Assembly (NCBI RefSeq): GCF_024679245.1
Contig: NC_090179.1
Coordinates: forward strand, 1,213,501 to 1,277,500
Reading direction: 5' to 3'
DNA length: 64,000 nucleotides
From: Pseudorasbora parva
Lineage: Eukaryota > Chordata > Actinopteri > Cypriniformes > Gobionidae
The position numbers and the translations under genes were made by a program. This document shows positions 33,770-45,837 of this stretch, piece after piece. How positions within the stretch are numbered: the first letter of the stretch is position 1; every line of letters begins with the position of its first letter. Under the pieces are notes generated by a model that saw only the letters and a program-made list of their open reading frames with translations, searched no databases and was not told the DNA's origin.

Positions 33770-34261
33770 CTAATCATAATCAACCAGCGCTTTAAAGCCA
33801 TCAGATATGTGAGCTGCTGCTGTATTGTGGATATAGACTCATTATCCGGGCATTTTATGATCAGTGTTGTTCTGCTGTCTGCTCTGATTACAGATTTATT
33901 CTTTCGTTATCTTTCATAAATCTTTCTTTTAAAGATCTGAGATGATGAGGGCTGATTGGACGACTCGTGTTCAGGCTCTCAGACTCATTTTACTGCCCAG
34001 TGTTTGTTTGAACCCAGAAAACGCTTGCATTTATATTCTTTTAATAAAGTTTGTGTGCATTTATCTGATGGCAAAGAGAGGGACTGAAAACCACAGAGAG
34101 ACGTGTTACAAGATTCGTTTCCACAGGAAACCGAAGTTTAGACACATTTATTTTAGGAAAGAACAACCCTAGGCTGCTTTAGAGTTCGAGAGTGAGAGAC
34201 TGTGTCAAATAAAGACATTTATTTAAATGAATAGTTTACTTTATAATTGACAGTTATACTT
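33770..34261. other. Unassigned intron sequence
   Basis: No exon or repeat boundary seen; a short open frame here lacks any recognisable domain. Confidence 0.45.
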
Positions 34262-34600
34262 TTATTCTGCAAAGAGGCATTCATTTGTTTAAAAGTGACA
34301 GTAAAGACTTTTATAATGTTACGAAATACTCTACTCTTGAACTTGAAAACTTGATTTTAACAAAAATATGACATTAATAATAATCATAAATGAATGTGTG
34401 TTGATCATCAGATCCTCATATGAGAATGATTAGTGAAGGATTGTGTGATGCTGAAGACTGGAGTAATGATGATAAATTCAGCTTTATCACAGGAATAAAT
34501 CACACTTTACTATACACTTACACAGAGAACAGCTGATTTACTTTCTTTTCTAGAGGAATATTTCAGTTTTTTATCAAATAAATGCAACCCTGCATTAAAT
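34262..34600 (+). mobile_element. Dispersed DNA element remnant
   Basis: Shares AAAGTGACAGTAAAGACTTT, CTGAAGACTGGAGTAATGAT, AAATTCAGCTTTATCACAGG and a TATCAAATAAATGCAACC end with a family I recognise as very common in cyprinids. A reverse-oriented copy lies at 46912-47200. Confidence 0.65.
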
Positions 34601-34961
34601 ATAGTATTTCCCCTGTAACATTCAGGGCCCAAACATTTAGACTTTAACATGTTTTGAAAGTAATGTCTCGCTTTAGGGTTATAGTTTTTAACAGTCGGCA
34701 CTTCTACAGCTGCAGCACTAGAAGTGTAGTGTGTTGGGTTGGGAGTAATAGATTTGCAAACCAGAATTTTTAGGTTTTAAATCTTTACTGATAGGATAGT
34801 AGAGATAACACAGGCCGGACTCAAATCTGTGGCCCATAAGCTCTCGACTCCGACAGGAAAGAAACAGGAATGACAAACAGTACAGAAATGAGAGGGAGAA
34901 CAGTGTGCAGATATATGACAGAATAACAGCATGAGCTGAAGACACGGGGCGCAGGTGAGGA

Positions 34962-34964
<3 letters not shown>

Positions 34965-35045
<81 letters not shown>

Positions 35046-35215
35046 GGGGACAGGGCCCAATCCTCCAGGGGCCCCTTGATTAGGCTGGTATCCAGGCAAC
35101 CGCCCGCTCGGAGACGACTGGTGCCGGCCTGTCTGTGTCTCTGCCTGAACACACACACATTATTTACACCTCACTGTGCCCAGCACAGCCTCACACTCAC
35201 ACACACACACACACA

Positions 35216-35290
<75 letters not shown>

Positions 35291-35304
35291 TCTCTCTCTC
35301 TCTT
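34965..35304 (+). repeat. (GT)n 80 bp, spacer, then (CA)n and (CT)n
   Basis: GT run 34965-35044; about 150 bp of unique sequence; CA run to about 35217; CT run of about 87 bp (35218-35304) broken by one CCC. Confidence 0.95.
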
Positions 35305-35584
35305 TATTATTAACTCACACATAATGATGAGGATTTATCGTTCTGTATCTGTCTGTGGGTGTGGGTGGGTGTGTGTGTGTGTGCGTGTGTGTGTGTGTGT
35401 GGGTGGGTGTGTGTGTGTATGTGGATGAAAAATGAATGAATTTATTCACAAAATTGTTTGCAAACTATATTTCCTTTGTGTAATGTGTCTGTATTATTTT
35501 GCTGTGTTTCTTACATGATATTGAGGGTGTGTCTCATCAATATGGATATGGACCTTTTTTAAAATGAAGAAATCCATTTATGCT

Positions 35585-35841
35585 CACACTTTAGATTGGG
35601 ATCATATATTCACTATTGACTATGACGTTTGCCTCAAGAATCTCCTAATGACTGCTTATTTATAGCTAGTTTAAGGTTAAGTGTAGGCATTGGTAGGATC
35701 AAGGGATGTAGAATATGATCATGCCGAATATGGCATTAATATGTGCTGTATAAGCACTAATACACAGCCAATATCAGTAATATACATGATAATAAGCAAC
35801 TAGTTTATAGTGAGAAATGAACCCTAATCTGAAGTGTTACC
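35585..35841. mobile_element. MITE of the GGTAACACTT family (longer copy)
   Basis: Starts CACACTTTAGATTGGGATCA and ends TGAAGTGTTACC. It shares TATTCACTATTGACTATGAC and AATGACTGCTTATT with 25986-26138. Confidence 0.65.
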
Positions 35842-36149
35842 GATCATTAAATACAGAATTAACTCTGTGTTTAAGAATGAATACAGAAATACACAAGTCA
35901 AAGAAAAAAGCCTGCAATAAATGATTTCAGAAAAGACCATTTAGGTCAAATCATTTCCTGAGTGCGTTTGGTGAAGATTGAGAGGTTTATTTAGGCTGGT
36001 GTGTTTGATCTGATGTGATGTGATCTCTGGCTGTGTGTCAGTGTATGAGTGTGTGAGCAGAGACACACAATAGAGCGAGAGCGGGGAAAGCTTTCACCTT
36101 CTCTGCGAAACAAAAAAAATGAGTCATGAATGCAGTCCGCGCAGTCGAT

Positions 36150-36975
36150 CAGTAACAGTGTTGCTTTGAAAAGTAATGCATTACAATATTGAGTTACTCT
36201 TTTAAAAATGTAACTAATTACGTTACTTGGTTACTTATTAAAGGGTTAGTTCACCCAAAAATGAAAATGATTTGATTAATTACTCCCCCTCATGTTGTTG
36301 GACACCCGTCAGACCTTCGTTCATCTTCAGAACACAAATGAAGATTGGCATTGGCATTCAGTCCATTCCCACTCACAAGACCCATAAAGGCCCTAAACAC
36401 ATCGACACACAGCCCATCTCACTACAGCGGCTGCACAACAATTTTACAATGCGACGAAAATAGTTATTGTGCGTGCAAAAATCAAAATAACGACTTTATC
36501 CACCAAGTTATTGACGTGAACTCGACGCATGCGCGAGAATGTGATGCAGATCCGCTGTTCATGACCCGGCAGAGGATCGCCTGAGCTCACGGCCGAGACC
36601 TACACAGAAGACAATAACTTGGCGGATAAAGTCATTATTTTTATTTTTTATTTTTGGGCACAAAAACTATTCTCATCGCTTTTTAAAGTGATTGTCCAGC
36701 CGCTGTAGTGAGATGGGCTGTGTGTCGATGTGTTTAGGGCCTTTATGGGTCTTGTGAGTGGGAATGGACTGAATGCCAATGGAGGCCGATCTGAAGCCTT
36801 TCTCAGCTTTACACTAAAATATCTTCATTTGTGTTCTGAAGATGAACGAAGGTCTGACGGGTGTCCAACCACATGAGGGGGAGTCATTAATCAAATAATT
36901 TTCAATTTTGGGTGAACTAACCCTTTAAGAAAAGTAATGTGTCATGTTACTTTTACGTTACTTTTTCTCACCTAG
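36150..36975. mobile_element. Outer MITE with AGTAATGCATTAC-type ends
   Basis: Left part (CAGTGTTGCTTTGAAAAGTA, TAACTAATTACGTTACTTGG) and right part (AAAAGTAATGTGTCATGTTA) flank the foldback element at 36238-36928 and would join at a single TTAA. Confidence 0.55.
36238..36928. mobile_element. Foldback MITE, 691 bp, near-complete palindrome
   Basis: It begins TTAAAGGGTTAGTTCACCC and ends GGGTGAACTAACCCTTTAA. The arms remain complementary for about 275-315 bp each (for example CAGACCTTCGTTCATCTTCA against TGAAGATGAACGAAGGTCTG, and CATAAAGGCCCTAAACACAT with its complement). Only 36514-36611 forms a loop. TTAA at each edge serves as target duplication. There is no coding capacity. In an RNA through SCHIP1 intron 1 this would form a very long hairpin. 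Confidence 0.9.
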
Positions 36976-39900
36976 ACAGGACTTGTTTGCTCTTGTATTT
37001 TTTAAAACACAGAAAATGTCTCTTCGTGGGTAAATGTAACGACTTTTTACATCAAAATGGAAATAATAAGCCTCAGGCTGAAGGAAATGCTAATTCACAG
37101 GAGTACAGTAGAGGGCGCCGCTCAAACTACGCTTTGTGCCGCTATTCTAGATAGATATCTTGAATTAAATTGTTGCGTATCCGGTTGTAAATAAACATCA
37201 ACCAGACTGTTGACATTCTGTGGGAAGACTATGAAAAGTCCTCCCGTCTCCTGCACAGCCTGAACATGACCTGTGTCCGTTTTTGCTATCCTCGCGTGTC
37301 GCTTGTTCATCTGCAGTTCTGATGATTCGCTCCATTTCCGCCTGACAATGAACATGTTTAGACAGATGCAAATGTTGTGGGCGTGCACATAAATGATCCC
37401 CAACGCTTGCGTCACGTTGTGTTATGGATTTACGAGATGTACATCAGAAGTAGGAGGTGATGGTGTTTGAGACTCACAGTATGTGATGTTCATGTACTGA
37501 ACTCTTATTATTTCACCATGGCAAGGTTAATTACATTTTTCATTCTAGGGCACCTTTAACACTCTAATGGCTGTGTTCACATTTGACATCTTTTTTGACA
37601 TGAAAAAGTTGACAAGAGCGTTCTTTTAGTAAAAAAGAGACACAACATGTGGATAAAGATTAAGTTTGGCTCTTGAAGATAACCGGGAGGAGAATGGCGG
37701 TTCACAGCGACGTCTGTGGCTGCACGCTTATAATAATTTAATCCAGGAGCTCTACACTCATCATCATTATATTATTATTATTATTATTATCATATGTCAT
37801 TGTGATCATATCTCTTCAGTAGTCCATCTATGGCACCCTTTTCTTCTTGTGGAAACCAGTGTTGCCAACTCTCACGAGACAAAAAAGTATCCGCAGCTTC
37901 AAAAACAATCCCATATTATTATATTATTTATTGTCATCGATATCACTTATGATCAATCATTTTTTTAGCAATAAATGAGCCTGCAACATATTTAACTGAA
38001 ACCTCTCCGAGTTTGAAAAGCAAAAGCAGATGTGACTTTCCAGACATCATCAAACTGCAGTAAAAGGCATGCAGGCCATATCCTCCGATCAGCTGTGAAC
38101 AGAAGAGGTCTGGAGATGGAAAAGAGAGAAAGTGACGTGAAGGCCAGTTATGGTAACCCATAGTCGGAGTTAGTGCACACATATTAGGAGCAGTGAGTAG
38201 TAAACACACACACACACTGCAAACCGTTAAAAAAACCTGCATCTCGATGTGCATATACAATCTGCCCTTAATAGTATTGAACATTACTAATGTCCCATAA
38301 TAGTTAGGATGGATATTTGCACATTAGGACACAGGCGAGCAATAAGGGAGTCCTGCAAAATAGCCACATATTAATAATCAAATTAATTTGGGCCATACCT
38401 ACTGTTATTAATAGTATATTTGTTTTTTTGTTTGTTTTTATAATAGCCTGTCATAATAAATACATTATACAAATATTGTGATATATGCACTTTATATCTC
38501 AATGCACTAAAGGGCGCTCTAGCGCACCCCTTGTATGTTGTACCAATGTATGAAGAGGGAGAGTTCCTCAGTAAAAAGAATACGAGAGTTATCATGGCAC
38601 TTGTCTCAGCGTGTTATATAAAAAGATAAGAATGTAACAAATATGTTAAAAATGAAATGAGGGTCCTCTCCTCCCGGTTTCCTCTTACTCTCTGTACATC
38701 TCTGCTCCTGGCATTGTGTGTAAAAATGTCTATTTACATCTCCAAACTATCATTACGTGCATTTATAACGTCCCGTCACATGCCTGCACGACGACCGTGA
38801 TTGTTCTTCAATGACGGGGAGAGGGAGGCGGGATGTATGAGGGCGAATGACTACAGCACTGGTCATCACAGCACTAATGGCCATTAGCTGTGAGAAGACT
38901 GTGTCAGGCAGTGTATTTGGACAAAACAGCGACCATAAATGTAAAGAAACAAAGTTGCTTATTATATTTCCCTAAGCAACCACATTCTTTAAAATAATCC
39001 CAACGCAACCCAGTTTGCATAGTATTCTATTTTTGCATTTGACTGTTTTTCTTCATTTACTGAATGTGTTTTAGTGCAGTGAGATGAGTAAGCTGTGTTG
39101 TTTTGTTGTAAGAGTTTATAAGGCTGATTAAAAGCTGTCCGACTGTGTCATGTGGTGCTAGCATTGCTTTATCTTACGGTCAGCAATGTTTTTATCTCTG
39201 TTATTCTGAACGTTTAGCATAGCCCTGATTTTGGAGTCATTTTATTGACCATTGACCACATGCTCGGGACTTCCTGTTTGTGGATCCGCCAGCTCCGGCA
39301 TTTCCGTTCGCTGAGTACATGGAAACGAAACCATAAATGCTGTGTTTATATTTTAATGCAGATATCATCACACTTACCTGATCTGCCAATAAACCAGTTT
39401 TATTGAGTCCAATGAAGACCAAGAAAACGGGAACACTGGAATAAAAATACAATAAAACATGTCCAGCACTTCAAATGTTATTTTTAATATGATGGGTTAA
39501 AATATTACTTGTTCACCCTTCTGAGATTGTCAAGATTGTCCCCAATGTATAACCTGAATGTTTTAAGGTGTAGGAAAGACTTTTTTTCTTCTTTTTTTTT
39601 ATATGTTAAGCATAGAGTTGAATATGACTTTCCAGCTTAAATTGTTAAAAAATCTCTGAAAGTTTGCTATCTTATTTTAAAGGGAACACTTCGCATGTTA
39701 TTGTAGAAGTAATTAGTTTCTGAATTATAATAAATATGTCAAATGTATATTTTTATACTTTCTATACATTTTACAAAACATGTTCAACTCTAAAATGTCA
39801 AGGATATTAAAGCTAAATATCTGTAACAAGTTCTGTGCTTGAACTTATCTCAAAAAAATAACTTTTGTGTGCAGTAACGAAACGTCTCCACTAGACGACG

Positions 39901-40123
39901 CCAGTGACCACATAAGGTCTCCATATTTCCATATAGGGTTTGAGTGATCTGATATTTATAATCATATATTTCCAATATTCATGAAGCAGACCTATTCAGA
40001 ATTAGTTTGGGCAGTAAAATTAATATTTGATTTTAATTCAATCTATAAGAATCAGAGTTTACAGAATTTATCTATTGCTCTGTCATTTCTCCAAATATGA
40101 AAACAAAAATCTGAAAACTTTCT

Positions 40124-40124
<1 letters not shown>
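36976..40124. other. Unassigned intron 1 sequence
   Basis: No SCHIP1 exon is recognised. A CTCF-like site, CAGTAGAGGGCGCC (13 of 14 positions when read from the preceding base), lies at 37107-37120. An (ATT)n stretch is at 37766-37790. On the minus strand near 39390-39450 an open stretch ends in a CAG|GTAAGT-like donor, but no partner exon is recognisable. Confidence 0.45.

Positions 40125-40162
<38 letters not shown>
40125..40162 (+). repeat. (GT)n microsatellite, 38 bp
   Basis: Pure GT run followed by unique sequence to about 40884. Confidence 0.95.
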
Positions 40163-40165
<3 letters not shown>

Positions 40166-40884
40166 TTGGGTTCAGGTAGGCGGATGTGGATGAAATACTC
40201 TGGTAAATCAGTTTCAATCACCCATAATAGTCTGGGCTCAGCAGTGAATGACGCTCACTTCCTGTGCTCTGATCCGGCAGACAAAACACTGCGACAGATA
40301 ATGAGAGACAAACACACAAAGCTTTCATTCTCTTGTCTGTGTATAAATATATATATATACACTCTGACACTCTGCCCGGCAATCAAATGATACTCAAAGT
40401 TTACTCAAAGATTCCTTATTAATTTCAACACATTTAAAGTATGCCCCTCTGTATGGATAGAAAATTGTTATATTAGGGCCAGGACAGGACTTGAAAACAG
40501 GACGTTTGGTCACTTGTATACTCTATTAACCATATTTTTATCATATATTTAGACAGTGTTGTACTCATAATTAATCTAAACCTGGCAAAATTATGCACAA
40601 TGCACAAATAGACTGGGTCTTGTGTTGCAAAAATACAAAACTGGTTGAATATCTCCAGACACACACTCTTTCAGCAGCAGAGAGTCGTGTGTGTGTTGCA
40701 GTGACCGATCTGTCTTCAGGATAACTCGATTATAATATATATAATACAGTATATGGCGTATGCGTATGTGAACACACCCTTTGATCAGTAAGTTAGCTCC
40801 TGTTCTGTTAGAAGTGTTGGACTCATTGGCAGGTTTTATGTGACTGATAATATGGAGGTAATCTTTGACCGCCCTGAGCAGCTC

Positions 40885-40941
40885 TTTGTGTGTGTGTGTG
40901 TGATGTTACCGTGCTTCACGTCTCACTGCTGCCCCCTGCTG

Positions 40942-41005
<64 letters not shown>

Positions 41006-41043
41006 TGTTACCGTGCTTCACGTCTCACTGCTGCCCCCTGCTG

Positions 41044-41115
<72 letters not shown>

Positions 41116-41156
41116 TGTTACCGTGCTTCACGTCTCGCTGCTGCCCCCTGCTGGTC

Positions 41157-41205
<49 letters not shown>

Positions 41206-41262
41206 TGTTACCGTGCTTCACGTCTCGCTGCTGCCCCCTGCTGGTCTGTGTGTGTGTGTGTG

Positions 41263-41309
<47 letters not shown>

Positions 41310-41347
41310 TGTTACCGTGCTTCACGTCTCGCTGCTGCCCCCTGCTG

Positions 41348-41432
<85 letters not shown>

Positions 41433-41447
41433 TGTGTGTGTGTGTGC

Positions 41448-41509
<62 letters not shown>

Positions 41510-41567
41510 TGTTACCGTGCTTCACGTCTCGCTGCTGCCCCCTGCTGGTCTGTGTGTGTGTGTATGT

Positions 41568-41653
<86 letters not shown>

Positions 41654-41691
41654 TGTTACTGTGCTTCACGTCTCGCTGCTGCCCCCTGCTG

Positions 41692-41788
<97 letters not shown>
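40885..41788 (+). repeat. Compound array: seven 43-bp CTCF-core units separated by (TG)n
   Basis: A 43-bp unit (GATGTTACCGTGCTTCACGT, then CTCGCTGCTGCCCCCTGCTG, then GTC) starts at 40902, 41004, 41114, 41204, 41308, 41508 and 41652. TG tracts of about 44-158 bp separate the units, and the last (41695-41788) ends 40 bp before exon 2. In every unit the minus strand reads CCAGCAGGGGGCAG, matching the 14-position CTCF core CCASYAGRKGGCRS at all positions. The first two units read CTCACTG where later ones read CTCGCTG, and the last has ACTGTGC for ACCGTGC, so the units are slightly diverged. The 158-bp tract contains CGCGTG interruptions. Confidence 0.93.
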
Positions 41789-41790
<2 letters not shown>

Positions 41791-41828
41791 CTCCTGTTTA
41801 ACCTGTGTTTCCTCTGTTTCTGTCTCAG

Positions 41829-41947
41829 GCCCAGAAGAATGAGCGCGAGTCCATCCGGCAGAAGCTGGCGCTGGGAAGTTTCTTTGACGATGGACCGGGC
41901 ATCTACACCAGCTGCAGCAAGAGTGGCAAACCCAGCCTGTCCTCACG
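41829..41947 (+). CDS. SCHIP1: SCHIP1 coding exon 2 (AQKNERES...KPSLSS)
   Basis: The acceptor is CTGTTTCTGTCTCAG|GCC and the donor CG|GTCAGT. The 119-nt exon encodes [33 protein letters not shown] and KPSLSS plus the first two bases of an Arg codon completed in exon 3. This is the most conserved N-terminal block of SCHIP1 and, as I recall, nearly identical in mammals. A TTTAAC branch-point-like motif at about 41797 leaves very little room between the upstream (TG)n tract and the polypyrimidine tract. The donor runs directly into a second (GT)n tract. The exon length is not a multiple of three. Confidence 0.96.
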
Positions 41948-41949
41948 GT

Positions 41950-41979
<30 letters not shown>
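41948..41979 (+). repeat. (GT)n directly at the exon 2 donor
   Basis: The 5' splice site GTCAGT is the first six bases of a tract that continues as about 13 GT units. UG repeats in RNA are the preferred target of TDP-43 and CELF proteins. Confidence 0.9.
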
Positions 41980-41983
<4 letters not shown>

Positions 41984-41995
41984 CCTGCGACCTGG

Positions 41996-42412
<417 letters not shown>

Positions 42413-42439
42413 ACATGTGCGTGCGTGCGTGTGCGTGTG

Positions 42440-44745
42440 TTTATTTGTTTATTTGTTTATTTATTTGGAACCCCATTAGCTTCCACGAGAGGTCGCTAAT
42501 CTTCCTGGGGTCCATTTTACAATATCAAAACAATATACACAATCACATTACACTTTTTAAAATATGTTATCAAAAGACTACATACACTTCAATTTGAGTC
42601 ATTACACCTAGTTATCATTACAGATCATACATTTTTTAACATTTTTTTAAAATAAGATCTGTTGCTTATTCGTCTTATACACATTGCGAGTTGATTCCAA
42701 GCTACTGAGGATCTAAATAGTACAGTTCTTCTCATATAGTTTGATTGTGCAAAAGGAACAACTAAATCACCTGAGCTGACCTGCCGAGTAATATGTTGGT
42801 GGCAATATCCACTGTAAACCAATTTATCCACAAAAAATGTAGGCTTGTTTTTATTGATGGCGTTATGCATGTAACACAGAAGACTTATCTTTAATTTATC
42901 CTGTACCTTTAACCATACTAATATAGTGTGCATCTCATTCACACCGGTCCTGTACGAACAGCCAAGAGCAACTCTGGCTGCTCTATTCTGAGCAAGTTGA
43001 AGTTTTCTCAAGTGCTCTTGTGTAGCACTGGACCAAATAACTGAGCAGTACTCCAGGTGTGACAAAACCAAAGACTTGTCTATTGTTTTCATGACTGAGG
43101 GTGGACAAAACGGCACACACTTCTCCTAGCTAAAGCAATGCCTCTGCCCATCCTAGAAACAATATGATTTATCTGATCAGTCCATGAGAGCTGATTATCC
43201 AGCTTGACACCCAAGAGTTTAGTTGTAGTAACCTGCTCAACCAAAGTTGTATCAATGTTCAAATTTAGGTTACAAGGTTTATTTAACAAGTGTTTAGTAC
43301 CAAAAACAATACATTTGGTCTTAGAAATATTTAGTACTAATTTGTTCAAATTAACCCAGTTGATAATCAAATTTAATTGGTTTTGAAGGTTCATACTTAG
43401 ATCGGTTATTGAAGGAGATGCACAAAATAAACTTGCATCATCTGCATACAGTACAACTTCTGCATTTCTAACAACATGGGGCAAATCATTCACAAAAATT
43501 GAAAATAAGAGTGGACCCAGACAGCTGCCCTGTGGAATACCGCATGATATACATTTACTATCAGAAAAACTACCATTAAAAAATACTTGCTGAGTTCTGC
43601 CATATAGATAACTCCTTATCAGTGAAGCAGACAATTGTGAGAATCCATAATACTTGAGCTTTGACAACAGAATATCATGGTCAATTACATCAAATGTAGC
43701 TGTAAAATCTAAAAGTACTGCACCAACAAGTCTTTTATTCTCTATATATGTAAGCCACTGATCAACCATATGCACTAATGCAGTGTTAGTTGAATGGCCT
43801 GGTCTATAGGCATGCTGTGAACTCCTTAGCAATTCATTTAATGTAAAGTACTCTAGCATTTGATTAAAAAGTAACCTTTCAAATATTTTGCTTAATACAG
43901 GAAGAATATGAATTGGTCTGCAATTAGAAGGAGTAAACCCTGCCTTTTCATCTTTCAGTAAAGGCACAATTTTAGACTGTTTCCATATCTTCGGAAACAC
44001 TCCGCTGAGAACTGACCTATTAAAGATGTGACATATTGGTTTGGACAAAATATTTGCAACAATTTTAAAAATTTTGCCATCAAGATGATCATTACCAGGG
44101 GTTTTCTCATCAGATAAAGAGAGAAGCAACTTCTTAACGTTGTCCTCATCACAAGTATTAAATGACAGGGAGCAAATTTTCCCTCTCATAATAAATCTAA
44201 CATTGTCATAAGGAGATTCAGTAGCTTGCATTGTCATACAAGATCTTAATTGTTCTACTTTGCATATAAAAAAATCATTCAAATGATTGGCAATGTCACA
44301 AGGTTTACTTAAAATGTCACCATCATTAGTCTCCATGTACATATTCAAATTATTTGACTTTTTACACATCAATTCCTGTAATACTTTCCACAATTGTTTG
44401 CTATCATTCCTAGAATTGGAGATTTTTTGTCCATAATATGCTTTCTTTTTTATGTTATTTAGTTTTGTAGCTTTGTTTCTCAACTTGCGATAATGTGCTC
44501 TGTCTACATCACATTTTGATTTGAAGGCCATATCTTTGGCATTGTCCCTTTGCCTCATGAGGGACATTAGCTCTTCATCTAACCATGGAGCACTGTTGAT
44601 TTTTATTGATTTTTTCCGAAGAGGTGCATGTTTATCAACTATTTTACTAAGAGTGTCCATAAAAATGTTAAGAGAAGCATTTACATCCTCCTCCTGAAGA
44701 ACTGCAGACCAAGAGTTATATACTCCTCTATGGAGCAATGCCAGA
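42440..44745 (-). mobile_element. 5'-truncated non-LTR retrotransposon (CR1/L2/Jockey-like), antisense in intron 2
   Basis: The element runs on the minus strand from about 44745 to its 3' tail at 42440, which is (AAAC/AAAT)n. Just before the tail, GGACCCCAGGAAGATTAGC and GCTAATGGGGTTCC can pair as a hairpin, a common feature of CR1-like 3' ends. The endonuclease region is missing. It lies in SCHIP1 intron 2, antisense to the gene. Confidence 0.85.
42625..44738 (-). pseudogene. Reverse transcriptase ORF of the intron-2 retrotransposon, one frameshift
   Basis: The main minus-strand frame (44738-43089, 549 codons) has the pre-RT region (APWLDEELMSLMRQRD), then finger and palm motifs: SNCRPIHILPVLSKIFERLL, QHAYRPGHSTNTAL, LLDFTATFDVIDHDILLSKL, GIPQGSCLGPLLFSIFVNDL and the catalytic LYADDASLF (near 43440). 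It breaks by a frameshift near 43110 and continues in another frame (43116-42625) with SHLEYCSVIWSSA and LQLAQNRAARVAL, the usual C-terminal domain. All RT catalytic aspartates appear intact, so inactivation is recent: 5' truncation plus one frameshift. The clade assignment is by motif resemblance. Confidence 0.88.
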
Positions 44746-45080
44746 CCGAACTGCCCGACCTAAAAATGTTGTGGGCGGGGCTAAGTTTGGCTGGCATCCA
44801 GGCTACCAGGGAGAGGCTGTCACGAGAAGAATTAGTCCCGGGAACCAGGTCCGTTTGGGCCAATAGGGCGCACCTAACAAGACCTACTCCTCGTCCTTTT
44901 CTGACTTTGCACAGTGTCTGTGTGAGACGGCTCACTTCTCTGCAATTTTTGCATGTCAATGTGTACTGGCTCATTCTGTATACACTCAAAGATGATAGGG
45001 ACTGCCAGAAATGATCTCAATATGACGGTGATGTCGACGTAACGTTGAACATGACCGAATGAAGGGGACCAGCTGTTTTC
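44746..45080. other. Unassigned sequence
   Basis: No clear element ends or exon. A GGGCGGGGC stretch at 44770-44778 is isolated. Confidence 0.4.
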
Positions 45081-45790
45081 TACACTCTCAAAAAAATAAG
45101 AGTACAAAAATTGTAGCTTTTAGGGAACAAGTGGTCATCACTGGGTTAGTACCCTTTTTTTATGTCTAAATCAGGGATAGGGAAGTTCGGTCCTAGAGAT
45201 ATGCTGTCCTCCTTAGTTTATCTCCAACCCTACTAAGCCACCACACTATAAAAGTCATGGCTCCCAGCATCCATTGCAGCATTAAGTATGTCACCATTGT
45301 TGAGATTCATATGCCGATTCTTGATATCTAAGTGCATCTAAACGCCCTCCCAGAATGTATTTGTACATGGATTGCATTTGTACAATTTTTTTTTGTACAA
45401 TTTTTGTACAATTTTTTTTTTGTACATTGTGCAATTTGTACAATGCATTTGTACATTTTTTTTTATTTGAACAGCTTATGTGTTTTGTTAACACTGTAAC
45501 AAAAACCACAAACTTACATAAAAAAGCCAAGAGTCAAACTGCCCAACTAAAGGAAATACTGATCACCATAATGGTGATCAAACATTTTCAATAAAACATC
45601 AACATCTAAACCTGTTAATTCTCAATAAGAGCTTCTATAGACATGTTTCAGGGTTGGAGCCATACTCTGCTGGACAGTGGCTCACTAGGGCCGAACTTGC
45701 CTACCCCTGTTCTAAGTAGAGGAAAACAATGGTATACTTGGACCAATTGTGTACCTTTAAAGGTACAGTCATACATTTTGTTCCCCAAGA
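45081..45790. mobile_element. Outer MITE interrupted by a hAT-like MITE
   Basis: Left part (ACTCTCAAAAAAATAAGAGT, ACTGGGTTAGTACCC) and right part (GTACCTTTAAAGGTACAGTC, TTTGTTCCCCAAG) belong to one family that I recognise in fish; 45172-45709 is inserted between them. Confidence 0.5.
45172..45709. mobile_element. hAT-like MITE with 8-bp flanking duplication
   Basis: The left end CAGGGATAGGGAAGTTCGGT is matched by the complement of the right end CCGAACTTGCCTACCCCTG. Flanking octamers GTCTAAAT and TTCTAAGT agree at six of eight positions, as expected of an aged hAT target duplication. The interior has several TTTGTACAA palindromes and no transposase. Confidence 0.78.
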
Positions 45791-45837
45791 AACTGAATGT
45801 CATGTGACATCAATCACATTAAATGTTATTTAAGCAA

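Noticed and set aside
39237..39452. Minus-strand short open frame (VFLVFIGLNKTGLLADQ) followed by a GTAAGT donor-like site as an exon of another gene
   Set aside because: No homology recognised, no matching acceptor or partner exon, and the downstream sequence looks like dispersed repeat.
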